A DNA stretch of 64,000 nt from Shimia_B sp038525525 (GCA_038525525.1 JBCBHO010000003.1:248001-312000); one strand, 5' to 3'. Numbered from the stretch's first letter, positions 52,741 to 61,934 are shown. The notes: a model not told the origin generated them from the letters alone. Translations and numbers: made by a program.

Positions 52741-54327
52741 TCAGCACGCTGGGACCACTTCTCGCTGTCTGGAATCCTGCCGAGATCTTCCAAGGGTCGA
52801 GAAGCCGACTAGGGTGGAGCCACCGTTGATCCGTTGGGTCCTGCAGGCGATCCGTCGCCCGTCATCGGTCGTGATCTGACCGCTCCATGTCGGTGCGCCG
52901 TTGCGCCGTTCGATGGCATCGACGAGGGCGTCCCATGTCGGGCGGTCCCCCCCACAGGCTCTCCAGCGGTCAGCAGCATCCCGCAGTCGAGACACAACGA
53001 GCCCCTCATCGGCACCGTTCTGCCACATCGCGCGGTAGGCTCGGTTGCTCAGCGTGACCATGCCAACGCCATTCACGACGAGGATCGCTTCCTCAATGGC
53101 ATCGAGCGCTTCGTGACCGAGCTCGATCTCTGAGCGGAAGCGGTGGGAAAGGGAGACCTCTGCACTGATGTCTTCGAAAAGGAACGCGATGGCGCCATCC
53201 GGATGCGGTCTTCCAGTGACGCGGAAGGTAATGCCACCTGGGAGGTTCCATGTCTCGCAATACGAGCCTTCCTGCGCCTTTGCCTCGAGTTCCACGATCT
53301 GGCTGCGCCAGGCTTTGTAGTCCTTCGGCTCCGCGAGAAGGCTATCCGCGCGAAGTCGGTCGAGAAACGCCTGCAGGGTCGGTCGCTGCGCGAGGAACTC
53401 CACGGGCAAGCGCATCATGTCGAGAAGCGCCGGGTTAAACAGTGCCATCCGCCGGTCCTTGTCGAAGATGGCAAGCCCGATGGAGAGCTGGGCGAATGTC
53501 TTCGTCAGCGTCTGGACGAATTCGCGCTGCGAGGCTTCTGCCTTGACCAGGCCATCGGCCGGGAAGGCGAAGAAGTTGAACCGTCCTCCGCGCTCTACGC
53601 AATGCACGTCAAAGCTCCTAGAGATCAGCGATGCATCTGTCTCGGTGGCGTCGATCGCTGCTCTGGCTGTTTTCCCGGCTGGCGGCGGGGCGCTGTGTAG
53701 CTCCGGGAACAAGGCCGTCGGTGGCCATGTCATTCGATCGGCCTCTCCGACTGCATCCACAACAGTGAGATAGGTCTCGTTGGCCCATTCTATTTCGCCC
53801 GCAGAGTTGGTTTGCCAGAGCAGCAAGGGCGCCTCATCCGTAACTGTCCGCAGAATCGCGATTTCGTCACCGTGTCGCATGTGCGTATAGGCATCGTCGG
53901 ACTGAGCGCCTTCATCCACGTCGCCGTCGTGCACGAGGGTGACCCGGATGAACCCGTCCCACTGGTCGATGCGCATCTGCAGATCGTCGTCTCGCGCCTG
54001 GCCGCGCACGGTCCCCTCAAAAGCTCCGCCCTTGATCTTCTCGAGGCTTGGCAGGCCCGGAAAGCGTCTCGCCTGGCCCCTTAGAAGCCGACAGAGATCG
54101 CTTCCTCCGGTGGCGAGATCATTCATGATCCGGCGAGCCGGCGCCGTGCAGTCCACAAGGTCCTCCTCATCAAAGAGAAAGATGACCTGCTCATCGGCGT
54201 TCCGGAGCGCTGTCCGTGCGACTTGGTCCGGATCCGGCGCAAGTCGTGCCCACAGCAACACCACCGCGATGCTGATGGCCCCCGCCAATAGCACCACTAT
54301 CGCATAGTCTAGAATCACCTGCGCCAT
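52741..54327 (-). CDS. divL: Kinase-less PAS protein, DivL-type
   Basis: A 528-residue protein with one N-terminal membrane span (VILDYAIVVLLAGAISIAVV) and at least two PAS-like regions (about 160-230 and 265-385, the latter including IGLAIFDKDRRMALFNPALL). No histidine-kinase phosphoacceptor or ATP-binding block is visible; the last 100 residues read as another PAS-like segment. Gene order divL-tsaE-amgK-murU-addB-addA-trxA matches alphaproteobacteria with DivL, and Rhodobacter capsulatus DivL is a PAS protein acting on the CtrA phosphorelay. The ATG at 54327 follows a GGAGGG site. A perfect CtrA box lies 42 bases upstream. Confidence 0.8.
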   Translation of the reverse strand: MAQVILDYAIVVLLAGAISIAVVLLWARLAPDPDQVARTALRNADEQVIFLFDEEDLVDCTAPARRIMNDLATGGSDLCRLLRGQARRFPGLPSLEKIKGGAFEGTVRGQARDDDLQMRIDQWDGFIRVTLVHDGDVDEGAQSDDAYTHMRHGDEIAILRTVTDEAPLLLWQTNSAGEIEWANETYLTVVDAVGEADRMTWPPTALFPELHSAPPPAGKTARAAIDATETDASLISRSFDVHCVERGGRFNFFAFPADGLVKAEASQREFVQTLTKTFAQLSIGLAIFDKDRRMALFNPALLDMMRLPVEFLAQRPTLQAFLDRLRADSLLAEPKDYKAWRSQIVELEAKAQEGSYCETWNLPGGITFRVTGRPHPDGAIAFLFEDISAEVSLSHRFRSEIELGHEALDAIEEAILVVNGVGMVTLSNRAYRAMWQNGADEGLVVSRLRDAADRWRACGGDRPTWDALVDAIERRNGAPTWSGQITTDDGRRIACRTQRINGGSTLVGFSTLGRSRQDSRQREVVPAC

Positions 54328-54369
54328 ATCGGCCCTCCGCTTCCCGCCCAACAGATTGGGGAAACAGAG

Positions 54370-54384
54370 TTAATTTCCCGTTAA
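54370..54384. promoter_or_regulatory. Perfect CtrA box upstream of divL
   Basis: TTAA-TTTCCCG-TTAA matches the CtrA consensus TTAA-N7-TTAA exactly. It lies between regB and divL, 42 bases from the divL start, where it could act as a promoter or operator. TTAA is rare in this GC-rich window, which makes a chance match less likely. Confidence 0.6.
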
Positions 54385-54421
54385 GCTCGCCTAACGATTG
54401 GTAACCAGTTTCGCTGGCCCT

Positions 54422-55879
54422 TCATGGGGCGATCGGCTCGTTCGGCCCGAGCGCGGATGTGGCCGCCTCTTTGCCACGCTGCGCCACTGCATCCATCGGC
54501 CAGCTCACGGTGACCTGCGCTCCGTTAAATCCGTCGTCTTGAGTGCCATTGTTGAATGCGAGTTCTGCGCCAGTGCGCTCAAGCAGGGTCTTTGCGATGA
54601 AGAGGCCCAGCCCCATGCCATCATAGCCCGGCCGTGGCTCGGAGCTCTGCGCCCGCCTGCGGGCCCGCGTAAACGGATCGCCCAAGCGTCCGATCACTTG
54701 CGCCGAGAATCCCGGGCCGTCGTCGCTGATCCGGATCGAAACCCAGCGACTGCCCCACGCGAGTTCGACGCGTACTTTTTCGTGCGCGAAATCCACCGCG
54801 TTTTGCACGAGGTTTCGCACGCCGTGGATGATCTCCGGATGACGTCTGATCTGCGGCTGCTCGAGCGCCGCGTCTGCGGAGGGCGACAAGAGGAAGTCTA
54901 CCGCCACGCCCCGATCAGTGTGGGGGCTGGCGGCCTCACGTACGACGGTCTCGAAAGGAGCGAAGCGCAGGTGAAGATCGTCCTTGCCGGCCCTGCCCAT
55001 GGACCGAAGGATATCGCGGCACCTGTCCGCCTGGGTGCGGATGAGGGCTGCGTCGTCATGCAAATCGCCCTCTGGCAGCTCTTCCATCAACTCGCTCGAC
55101 ACGAGCTTTATGGTGGCCAGTGGCGTGCCGAGCTCGTGGGCCGCCGCGGCAACCACACCTCCGAGATCGGTGAGCTTTTGCTCCCGCGATAGGGCCATCT
55201 GGGTTGCGAGCAATGCGCGGGACATGGTGTGCAACTCGTCCGTGACACGGCGCGCATAGGCGGAAATGAAGATCGCCCCGACGACGATTGCAGCCCAGAA
55301 CCCGACCATGAAGAGACCGGGAACCTGTAGAACGAAGCCGTCGGCGGACCTCAGCGGCAGGTGGAAAAGCCCGGCAAACGTCACGGCGGTGAAGGCCACT
55401 GCGCCGAGAATGAGGGTGGGTCCAAGGGACAAGGCGGTGGCCGAAATCGTGACTGGGCCGAGCACGAGCAGTGCGAAGGGATTGTTGAGCCCGCCCGTCA
55501 GGGTCAGAAGGAAGCCCAACTGGATGAGATCGAACAGGAGGAAGAGAAAGGTCTCCATCTCCGTGAGGCGCTTGTTTTCGGGATAGATCCAGACGGCCGT
55601 GAGATTTGCGAATACGGACATGCCGATTGCGAGGTAGCAAAGCCCGATCTCCAACTGCAGCTCATAGATGCGCTGGGCGATGGTGACTGCGAGTAGCTGT
55701 CCCACGATGGCAACCCAGCGCAGGACGACGAGCGTGCGAAGACGGATCCAGTTCCGCCTCTCGTCGCCCGGCGAGATCGTTGGAAATTGAGAGGCTTCGG
55801 GTCTGACGTTGCGCGGGCGCGCGCGATCTCTGCCGGCGGCCTTGTCCGTTGTGTCGTTTGAAGCGTTGATGTCTGTCAT
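54422..55879 (-). CDS. regB: Redox-sensing histidine kinase RegB/PrrB
   Basis: A 485-residue membrane kinase that controls photosynthesis, respiration and carbon and nitrogen fixation genes in response to redox state. Six membrane spans occupy about 45-215 and include the quinone-sensing GGLNNPF motif (129-135). The phosphoacceptor is H248 in AAAHELGTPLATI. The redox-active cysteine of this family is C287 in DRCRDILRSMGR. The ATPase region with NLVQNAVDFA and DGPGFSAQVIGRLG follows. It diverges from senC, with regA following on that side. Confidence 0.94.
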   Translation of the reverse strand: MTDINASNDTTDKAAGRDRARPRNVRPEASQFPTISPGDERRNWIRLRTLVVLRWVAIVGQLLAVTIAQRIYELQLEIGLCYLAIGMSVFANLTAVWIYPENKRLTEMETFLFLLFDLIQLGFLLTLTGGLNNPFALLVLGPVTISATALSLGPTLILGAVAFTAVTFAGLFHLPLRSADGFVLQVPGLFMVGFWAAIVVGAIFISAYARRVTDELHTMSRALLATQMALSREQKLTDLGGVVAAAAHELGTPLATIKLVSSELMEELPEGDLHDDAALIRTQADRCRDILRSMGRAGKDDLHLRFAPFETVVREAASPHTDRGVAVDFLLSPSADAALEQPQIRRHPEIIHGVRNLVQNAVDFAHEKVRVELAWGSRWVSIRISDDGPGFSAQVIGRLGDPFTRARRRAQSSEPRPGYDGMGLGLFIAKTLLERTGAELAFNNGTQDDGFNGAQVTVSWPMDAVAQRGKEAATSALGPNEPIAP

Positions 55880-55986
55880 GGGCTGCGGACCCGCTGCATT
55901 TCAATCAGATGTGACGTCGGGCCTCAGTAAATTCCGGCACTATCTATCTACATAGCAGGGTAGCTGGCAAAAGGGAGTGCACCGAG

Positions 55987-56610
55987 GTGAGCGCGAAAGT
56001 AGCGGCAATAGCATCCGGAGTGGCGGGCCTTCTGGTGGGCGGCTCTTTTCTTGCAGCGACAGTCCTTGCGCCGTCGAATGACTTGCAAGCCTGCCTTGGC
56101 TCTTCCGTAGCAGGCGGCGATGTGGGGGGCCCCTTCGAACTCGTCAGCGAAACGGGAGAGACGGTGACGCAGGACGACGTCATCACCGGCGCGACACTCG
56201 TCTATTTCGGTTACACGTTTTGCCCTGATGTCTGCCCGATGGATGTGAACCGGAATGCCATCGCCATGGAGATCCTCGAGGAAGACATGGGCACCGAGAT
56301 CGATGGCCTGTTCGTCACGATCGATCCGGCGCGTGACACGCCTGAATACCTCGCCGAGTTCACGGAATGGGTTCACCCGCGCCTGACGGGCTTGACCGGA
56401 TCGGAGGCGCAAGTGGCCGAGGCAGCGCGCGCCTACCGGGCCTATTACAGAAAGGTCGATGGCGATGATCCGGACTTTTACCTCATGGATCATTCGACAC
56501 TCACCTATCTGATGCATCCGGAAGAAGGCTTCGTGACTTTCTTCCGCCGGGACATGTCTCCGGAGGACATGGCAGACCAGATCGATTGTGTCGTGGACAC
56601 GCTCGCTTAG
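55987..56610 (+). CDS. senC: SCO1/SenC-family copper chaperone
   Basis: A 207-residue membrane-anchored protein (N-terminal hydrophobic stretch AAIASGVAGLLVGGSFLAAT) with a thioredoxin-like fold. The copper ligands are in FCPDVCPMD (CxxxC) and the distal histidine in DHSTLTYLM. Such proteins insert copper into cytochrome oxidase and, as SenC/PrrC, affect redox-regulated genes. It starts 107 bases from the divergent regB and is followed by regA after 75 bases. Confidence 0.92.
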   Translation: MSAKVAAIASGVAGLLVGGSFLAATVLAPSNDLQACLGSSVAGGDVGGPFELVSETGETVTQDDVITGATLVYFGYTFCPDVCPMDVNRNAIAMEILEEDMGTEIDGLFVTIDPARDTPEYLAEFTEWVHPRLTGLTGSEAQVAEAARAYRAYYRKVDGDDPDFYLMDHSTLTYLMHPEEGFVTFFRRDMSPEDMADQIDCVVDTLA

Positions 56611-56685
56611 GCGCGCGAATTGACGTCCGCGACAATCGGCTCATATGTGATCCAGCCGCAAAGCCAATGACATAGAGGATCGCAG

Positions 56686-57237
56686 ATGCCCGAGACTGCT
56701 GTCGACCTTGGACCAGACCCAACCCTTCTGCTCGTTGATGATGACGAGCCGTTTCTGAAGCGCCTGGCGAAAGCCATGGAAAAGCGCGGCTTTGCCGTGG
56801 AGCAGGCCGGGTCGGTGGTGGCAGGCAAGGCCATAGCGACCGCGCGGCCCCCGGCCTACGCTGTCATCGATCTGCGCCTTGAAGACGGCAACGGCCTCGA
56901 CGTCGTTGAGACGCTTCGTGAACGCCGCCCCGAAAGCAAGATCGTCGTGCTGACCGGTTACGGTGCAATCGCTACGGCCGTCGCTGCCGTGAAAATCGGT
57001 GCAACGAACTACCTGTCGAAGCCCGCCGACGCAGGCGACATCACCGACGCCTTGCTGGCCAAAGAAGACGAGCTTCCCCCGCCGCCGGAGAACCCGATGA
57101 GCGCAGATCGCGTGCGTTGGGAGCATATCCAGCGGGTCTATGAACTCTGCGATCGCAATGTGTCCGAGACGGCGCGCCGCCTGAACATGCACCGCCGCAC
57201 GCTCCAGCGAATCCTGGCGAAGCGCTCTCCCCGCTAA
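56686..57237 (+). CDS. regA: Response regulator RegA/PrrA/ActR
   Basis: A 183-residue response regulator, the typical size. The receiver has TLLLVDDDEPF, the phospho-acceptor in AVIDLRLEDGNG and the lysine in YLSKPADA. A proline-rich linker (PPPPENP) leads to a Fis-type helix-turn-helix, RNVSETARRLNMHRRTLQRI. It is phosphorylated by RegB. Preceded by AGAGGA. It converges with the hydroxyacid dehydrogenase gene, sharing bases of the stop codons (57234-57237). Confidence 0.96.
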   Translation: MPETAVDLGPDPTLLLVDDDEPFLKRLAKAMEKRGFAVEQAGSVVAGKAIATARPPAYAVIDLRLEDGNGLDVVETLRERRPESKIVVLTGYGAIATAVAAVKIGATNYLSKPADAGDITDALLAKEDELPPPPENPMSADRVRWEHIQRVYELCDRNVSETARRLNMHRRTLQRILAKRSPR

Positions 57238-58178
57238 CTGGGCAGCAAGCTCTTGCTCTCGGGCACTGGCGTACGCACGGTGCCCTTAATGAGGTGATCC
57301 ACGAGGTTATCGACCACGAGCTGCCCCATGGCTCCGCGGGTCTCTACGGTCGCGCTGCCGACATGCGGCAGCAGGACGACGTTCGGCATCGCTTTCAGAG
57401 CATCTGGTATTCTCGGCTCGGCCTCGAACACGTCGAGCCCCGCCCACCCGAGCTTCCCTTGTTCCAGACACCTTACAAGGGCAGCCTCGTCCACGACTGA
57501 CCCTCGTGCGACGTTGATCAGCGTTCCCCTGGGCCCCAGGGCCTCGATCACCTCTTGGGTCACGAGGTGGCGCGTTTCCGGTCCACCGGGGACGATGACG
57601 ATGAGGCAATCCACCTTCTGCGCCATCTCCAGAAGGTTTGGCTCGAAGATGAACGGCACGCTCTTGGGCGCGCGGCTGTGGTAGTGGATTTCCGGTGAGA
57701 AGGGCGCAAGCTTGCGCGCGATTTCTTGTCCGATGCGGCCCATCCCCACGAGACCGATGCGCTGCCCGTCGGCGCTGCGCGTGAGCGGGGCCGCCCCTTT
57801 CGCGGACCAGTTGCCGGATCGCGCCCAGTCGTTGTCTCGAAGTAGCTCCCGGTAGCAGGCAAGCATGAGCATGAGTGCGGTCGTGGCCACCTCGGCATTG
57901 AGCACATCGGGGGTATGGGTGACGATGATCCCGCGCCGGGCTGCCTCCCGGGCATCGATCGCGTCGTAGCCCACGCCGTAGCAGGAGATCAGCGCGAGCC
58001 GTGGAAGCGCCGCCATGTCCTCGCGGCTGATGCCGAGACCACCATTTGTGAGGACATATGCAAACCGGTCGCCTTCAACAGTGAGATTGAGGCCTTCGCG
58101 CGGAACCAGCGTCATGTATGGCGCCAGAGCGTGCGCCATGGCCTCCGTTACATCACCGTAGAGCAGGCATTCGGTCAT
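57234..58178 (-). CDS. D-isomer 2-hydroxyacid dehydrogenase
   Basis: A 314-residue NAD(P)-dependent dehydrogenase. The nucleotide-binding loop LVGMGRIGQEIARKLA, the catalytic Arg in NVARGSVVDE, the Glu in DVFEAEPRIP and the His in LLPHVGSAT are all present. The best guess is a glyoxylate/hydroxypyruvate reductase. It is ten bases downstream of a sugar-acid dehydratase gene, so it probably handles a related 2-keto acid. Confidence 0.85.
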   Translation of the reverse strand: MTECLLYGDVTEAMAHALAPYMTLVPREGLNLTVEGDRFAYVLTNGGLGISREDMAALPRLALISCYGVGYDAIDAREAARRGIIVTHTPDVLNAEVATTALMLMLACYRELLRDNDWARSGNWSAKGAAPLTRSADGQRIGLVGMGRIGQEIARKLAPFSPEIHYHSRAPKSVPFIFEPNLLEMAQKVDCLIVIVPGGPETRHLVTQEVIEALGPRGTLINVARGSVVDEAALVRCLEQGKLGWAGLDVFEAEPRIPDALKAMPNVVLLPHVGSATVETRGAMGQLVVDNLVDHLIKGTVRTPVPESKSLLPS

Positions 58179-58188
58179 GGTCGGGCTC

Positions 58189-59979
58189 TCAATGATTGTC
58201 TCGCGGCAGGCCCTTGCGCGAGATGTCTTGATACCCGGCCGCGTCTCGGAGCGTCATGCCCTCGTCGAAGCGGCCGACCAGCTCTCGGAAGTACTGTTGC
58301 CAGGGCGTCTGGCTCTCGGGATGCGCGTAGCCGCCCGCCTCAGCGAGCGCCGCCGCGCGCGCCTGAAGCTCTTCAAACGGAACGAGCATGTCGGCCGTGC
58401 ATTTCGCAAGATCGATCCTGACGCGGTCTCCGGTCTTGAGCAATGCAAGGCCACCGTTGTCGGCAGCTTCGGGCGCTGCATTCAGGATGGATGGCGAGCC
58501 CGACGTCCCGGATTGCCGCCCATCTCCGACGCAGGGCAGGGCGTGGATGCCCTTTTTGAGGAGGTAGGCTGGTGCGCGCATGTTCACGACCTCGGCGCCG
58601 CCGGGATACCCCTTCGGCCCAGCGCCGCGCATGAAGAGGATGCAGCGTTCGTCGATGTTTTCGGCTGGGTCATCAATCCGGTGATGGAAATCCTCTGGGC
58701 CGTCGAAGACCACCGCGCGCCCTTCAAAGGCCATCGGATCCTTAGGATCGGAGAGATACCGCTGACGGAATTCTTCCGAGATCACCGAGGTCTTCATGAT
58801 CGCACTGTCGAATAGATTGCCCGTCAGGTTGATGAAGCCGGCTTCGGCAACGAGGGGGTCAGAGACCGTCATGATGACGTCCTGGTTTCGCGAGCGGGCG
58901 GAAGAGCAGTTCTCAGCGATGGTCTTGCCATTGGCAGTGATGACGTCGGTATGGGGCAGGAGCCCTGCTGAGATGAGCTCGCCCATCACGGCGGGCACAC
59001 CTCCGGCCCGCTGATAATCCTCGCCAAGGTATTTGCCAGCCGGCTGCAGGTTCACGAGGAGCGGAATATGATGCCCAAAAGCCTGCCAATCATCGTTGCT
59101 CAACGGGACACCGAGATGGCGCGCGATCCCGTTCAAATGGATCGGCGCGTTCGTCGACCCGCCAATGGCCGAGTTGACCACGATTGCGTTCTCGAAGGCC
59201 TCACGGGTCATGATATCCGAGGGGCGCAGGTCTTCCCAAACCATGTCCACGATCCGCTTGCCCGTTTCGTAGCTGATCTGCCCACGTTCGCGGTAGGGCG
59301 CGGGGATGGCCGCCGAGCCCGGCAGCTGCATGCCCAGCGCTTCGGCGAGTGAATTCATGGTCGTGGCCGTGCCCATCGTGTTGCAATAGCCCACGGAGGG
59401 CGAAGAAGAGGCCGCGATCTCGAGGAACTCGTCACCGTCGATCTTGCCCTCGGCCATGAGCTCCCGCGCCTTCCAGATCACCGTTCCGGAGCCCGCATGC
59501 TCACCTTGCCAATAGCCATTGAGCATGGGCCCCACGGAAAGCGCGATGGCAGGGATGTTGACCGTGGCTGCGGCCATCAAGAGCGCGGGCGTGGTCTTGT
59601 CACAGCCAATCGTGAGAACGACCCCGTCGATGGGGTATCCGTAAAGGCTCTCGACAAGGGAAAGATAGGCAAGGTTGCGGTCGAGACTTGCCGTGGGCCG
59701 CTTGCCCGTCTCCTGGATCGGGTGCACCGGGATCTCGATGCACGTGCCGCCGGCGGCAATGATCCCGTCGCGGACACGTTTGGCGAGTTCGATGTGGTGT
59801 CGATTGCATGGGCTGAGATCGCTTCCGGTTTGCGCGATACCGATGATCGGCTTGCCGGCTTGGAGTTCCTCACGCGTCATGCCGAAATTCAGATACCGCT
59901 CGAGATAAAGCGCCGTCATTTCCGGGTTGTCCGGGTTCATGAACCACTGTCGCGAGCGGAGGTCTTTCTTGTCGATCAT
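58189..59979 (-). CDS. IlvD/Edd-family sugar-acid dehydratase
   Basis: A 596-residue dehydratase resembling D-xylonate or L-arabinonate dehydratases more than IlvD. Iron-sulfur cysteines are visible in SPCNRHH, IGCDKTTPALLMAA and GYCNTMGTATTMNSL. It removes water from a sugar acid to give a 2-keto-3-deoxy acid. The sequence does not fix the substrate (xylonate, arabinonate or similar). It is cotranscribed with the downstream hydroxyacid dehydrogenase and divergent from a DenD-like dehydrogenase. Confidence 0.85.
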   Translation of the reverse strand: MIDKKDLRSRQWFMNPDNPEMTALYLERYLNFGMTREELQAGKPIIGIAQTGSDLSPCNRHHIELAKRVRDGIIAAGGTCIEIPVHPIQETGKRPTASLDRNLAYLSLVESLYGYPIDGVVLTIGCDKTTPALLMAAATVNIPAIALSVGPMLNGYWQGEHAGSGTVIWKARELMAEGKIDGDEFLEIAASSSPSVGYCNTMGTATTMNSLAEALGMQLPGSAAIPAPYRERGQISYETGKRIVDMVWEDLRPSDIMTREAFENAIVVNSAIGGSTNAPIHLNGIARHLGVPLSNDDWQAFGHHIPLLVNLQPAGKYLGEDYQRAGGVPAVMGELISAGLLPHTDVITANGKTIAENCSSARSRNQDVIMTVSDPLVAEAGFINLTGNLFDSAIMKTSVISEEFRQRYLSDPKDPMAFEGRAVVFDGPEDFHHRIDDPAENIDERCILFMRGAGPKGYPGGAEVVNMRAPAYLLKKGIHALPCVGDGRQSGTSGSPSILNAAPEAADNGGLALLKTGDRVRIDLAKCTADMLVPFEELQARAAALAEAGGYAHPESQTPWQQYFRELVGRFDEGMTLRDAAGYQDISRKGLPRDNH

Positions 59980-60141
59980 GCTTCGTGTCTCCTAGCGTGG
60001 CTGTCCCGAGGTGCCCGTTTCAGCCTCATGATCCTCTGCACCGCCAAGGTTAGGAAGTCACTCCAAGATTTCTCGGGCTGACGCCGCATCGCGGCCTCGG
60101 TAGCGTAGCGGCAGATCACAGGGCAGGGAAAGGCCATCAAG

Positions 60142-61116
60142 ATGCGGGTGATGATACTGGGCGGCGGTGGCATGGTGGGTCAGAAGCTCGCGCGCTGCCT
60201 TTTGGCGGACGGCCTCCCCAACGATCCCTCCACTGACATCACGACCTGTGACGTCGGATATCCGGCTGATCCGGCGCCCGTTGCGCGGCAGGACATTCGG
60301 GATATCACGCACCCGACCACTGCGGCCGAGATCGCAGCGCAGCGCTATGACGTGATTTACCAGCTTGCCTCGGTGGTCTCGGGGGAGGCGGAGGCCAACT
60401 TCTCAAAAGGCTGGAACGTGAACCTCTGGCCGATGTGGCGGCTCCTCGACGCGCTTCGCGCAGAGCATGAGAAGAGCGGCGGCACATACAGGCCCCGCTT
60501 CGTCTTCACATCGTCCATCGCCGTGTTCGGGGGCCCTTTTCCAGAGATCATCGACGATGAGTTCCTCACATCTCCGCAGACCAGCTACGGCGCACAAAAG
60601 GCCAGCTGCGAGATGCTCGTTCAGGATTTCAGCCGCAAGGGCTTCATTGATGGGGTGAGCTTGCGCCTTCCCACGATCTGCGTGCGACCCGGGAAGCCCA
60701 ACGCCGCGGCATCTTCATTCTTTTCCGGGATCATTCGGGAGCCCCTCAACGGTCGGCTCGCATCTCTCCCTGTTCCTGAGACTGTGCGCCATACCCATGC
60801 ATCGCCGCGCGCCGCCGCGCGCTTCTTGCGCCACGCAGCCGGTATCGACACGGAACAGCTCGGGGGTCGGACCGCTCTCAATCTGCCGGGTGTGAGCGTC
60901 ACGGTTGCAGAACAGATCGAAGCGCTTTCTCGCGTGGCCGGGGCAGAGGTACCGAAGCTGATCAAGCCGGAGCCGGACGAGACGATCATGCGGATCGTCG
61001 CGCTTTGGCCGCAGCGTTTCGATCCAGTGCGCGCGAAGATGCTCGGTTTCGTCGCCGAAGAGAGCTTCGACGAAATCGTAGAAACCTATATCGCCGACGA
61101 TCTGGTTAAGGCGTGA
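60142..61116 (+). CDS. denD: D-erythronate 2-dehydrogenase-like SDR enzyme
   Basis: A 324-residue extended short-chain dehydrogenase. The nucleotide loop ILGGGGMVGQKLA is at the N-terminus and the catalytic YxxxK is SYGAQKASCEML. The segment LRLPTICVRPGKPNAAASSF resembles DenD of D-erythronate/D-threonate catabolism, where it oxidises the C2 hydroxyl. It starts 162 bases from the divergent dehydratase gene, so the two may be coregulated. Specificity is tentative. It overlaps the convergent HD gene by 11 bp. Confidence 0.8.
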   Translation: MRVMILGGGGMVGQKLARCLLADGLPNDPSTDITTCDVGYPADPAPVARQDIRDITHPTTAAEIAAQRYDVIYQLASVVSGEAEANFSKGWNVNLWPMWRLLDALRAEHEKSGGTYRPRFVFTSSIAVFGGPFPEIIDDEFLTSPQTSYGAQKASCEMLVQDFSRKGFIDGVSLRLPTICVRPGKPNAAASSFFSGIIREPLNGRLASLPVPETVRHTHASPRAAARFLRHAAGIDTEQLGGRTALNLPGVSVTVAEQIEALSRVAGAEVPKLIKPEPDETIMRIVALWPQRFDPVRAKMLGFVAEESFDEIVETYIADDLVKA

Positions 61117-61726
61117 CGTTCGCAAGCTCGGCTGTGAGCGCGTTATGGCGCGCCACATAGGCTTCACGGACCGCTACAGGCGGGCGCAATGTGAGCGCCA
61201 GTCCATCGACGATTTCAGGCTTGGGGCGGCCGAAGAATTTCGCTGCCTCCTTCTCTGCAAAGCCGGCCAGTTGCGTGGCCTCCAGATAGGCGCTGATTGT
61301 GTCGGCTTTCTTGATCTGCTTCTTCACCGCGGCCGGAATGGCAGCAGGGAGGCCAAAGCGCAGGTGGATCGCCGCCGTAAGCCGCGCATCGAGTTCGCCG
61401 TAGCCGGGCCCCACAGCCGCCTTCACCGGAGAAATCATATCCCCAATCACGTATTCAGGGGCATCGTGGAGCAACGCGGCCAGCCGCCACTTCACTGGCG
61501 CTGACGGCTGAAGGCGTGTGAAGATGTCTTCCACCAGGATGGAGTGCTCGGCGACGGAATACGCATAGTCGCCAAACGTCTGGCCATTCCAGCGTGCGAC
61601 GAAGGCGAGCCCGTGGGCGATATCTTCGATTTCGATATCAAGTGGAGTGGGATCGAGGAGATCGAGCCTCCGTCCCGATAGCATGCGTTGCCATGCGCGA
61701 GGCTTTCCCCGTGGACCAGCTGTCAT
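61106..61726 (-). CDS. HD-domain hydrolase, YfbR-like
   Basis: A 206-residue HD-superfamily protein. Metal ligands are VAEHSILV (His), LLHDAPEYVIGD (His-Asp) and a later Asp in IKKADTISAYLEA. The YfbR/SpoT-like relatives are 5'-nucleotidases or nucleotide phosphohydrolases, but bacterial HD proteins vary widely, so function is uncertain. It overlaps the end of denD by 11 bp and is followed on the upstream side by a 208-base gap. Confidence 0.75.
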   Translation of the reverse strand: MTAGPRGKPRAWQRMLSGRRLDLLDPTPLDIEIEDIAHGLAFVARWNGQTFGDYAYSVAEHSILVEDIFTRLQPSAPVKWRLAALLHDAPEYVIGDMISPVKAAVGPGYGELDARLTAAIHLRFGLPAAIPAAVKKQIKKADTISAYLEATQLAGFAEKEAAKFFGRPKPEIVDGLALTLRPPVAVREAYVARHNALTAELANVTP

Positions 61727-61934
61727 TTTCAGTTTCCTGTGATGAGACGCAACCTGCAGACATCGAACAAGATTTCGAGAAAGTGCACGAATGCATACTC
61801 TCCGCCGCGCATTTTATAGCTAATCGCGCGGGACTTCGAGACGAAGCAGCTACGTTCAAAAGGCATGGGGAGGCGCATAGCCACGTCTCTGCTCAGGGCG
61901 AAAAGCTCGAGCAAGCCCGAAATGGGAGCCGAAA

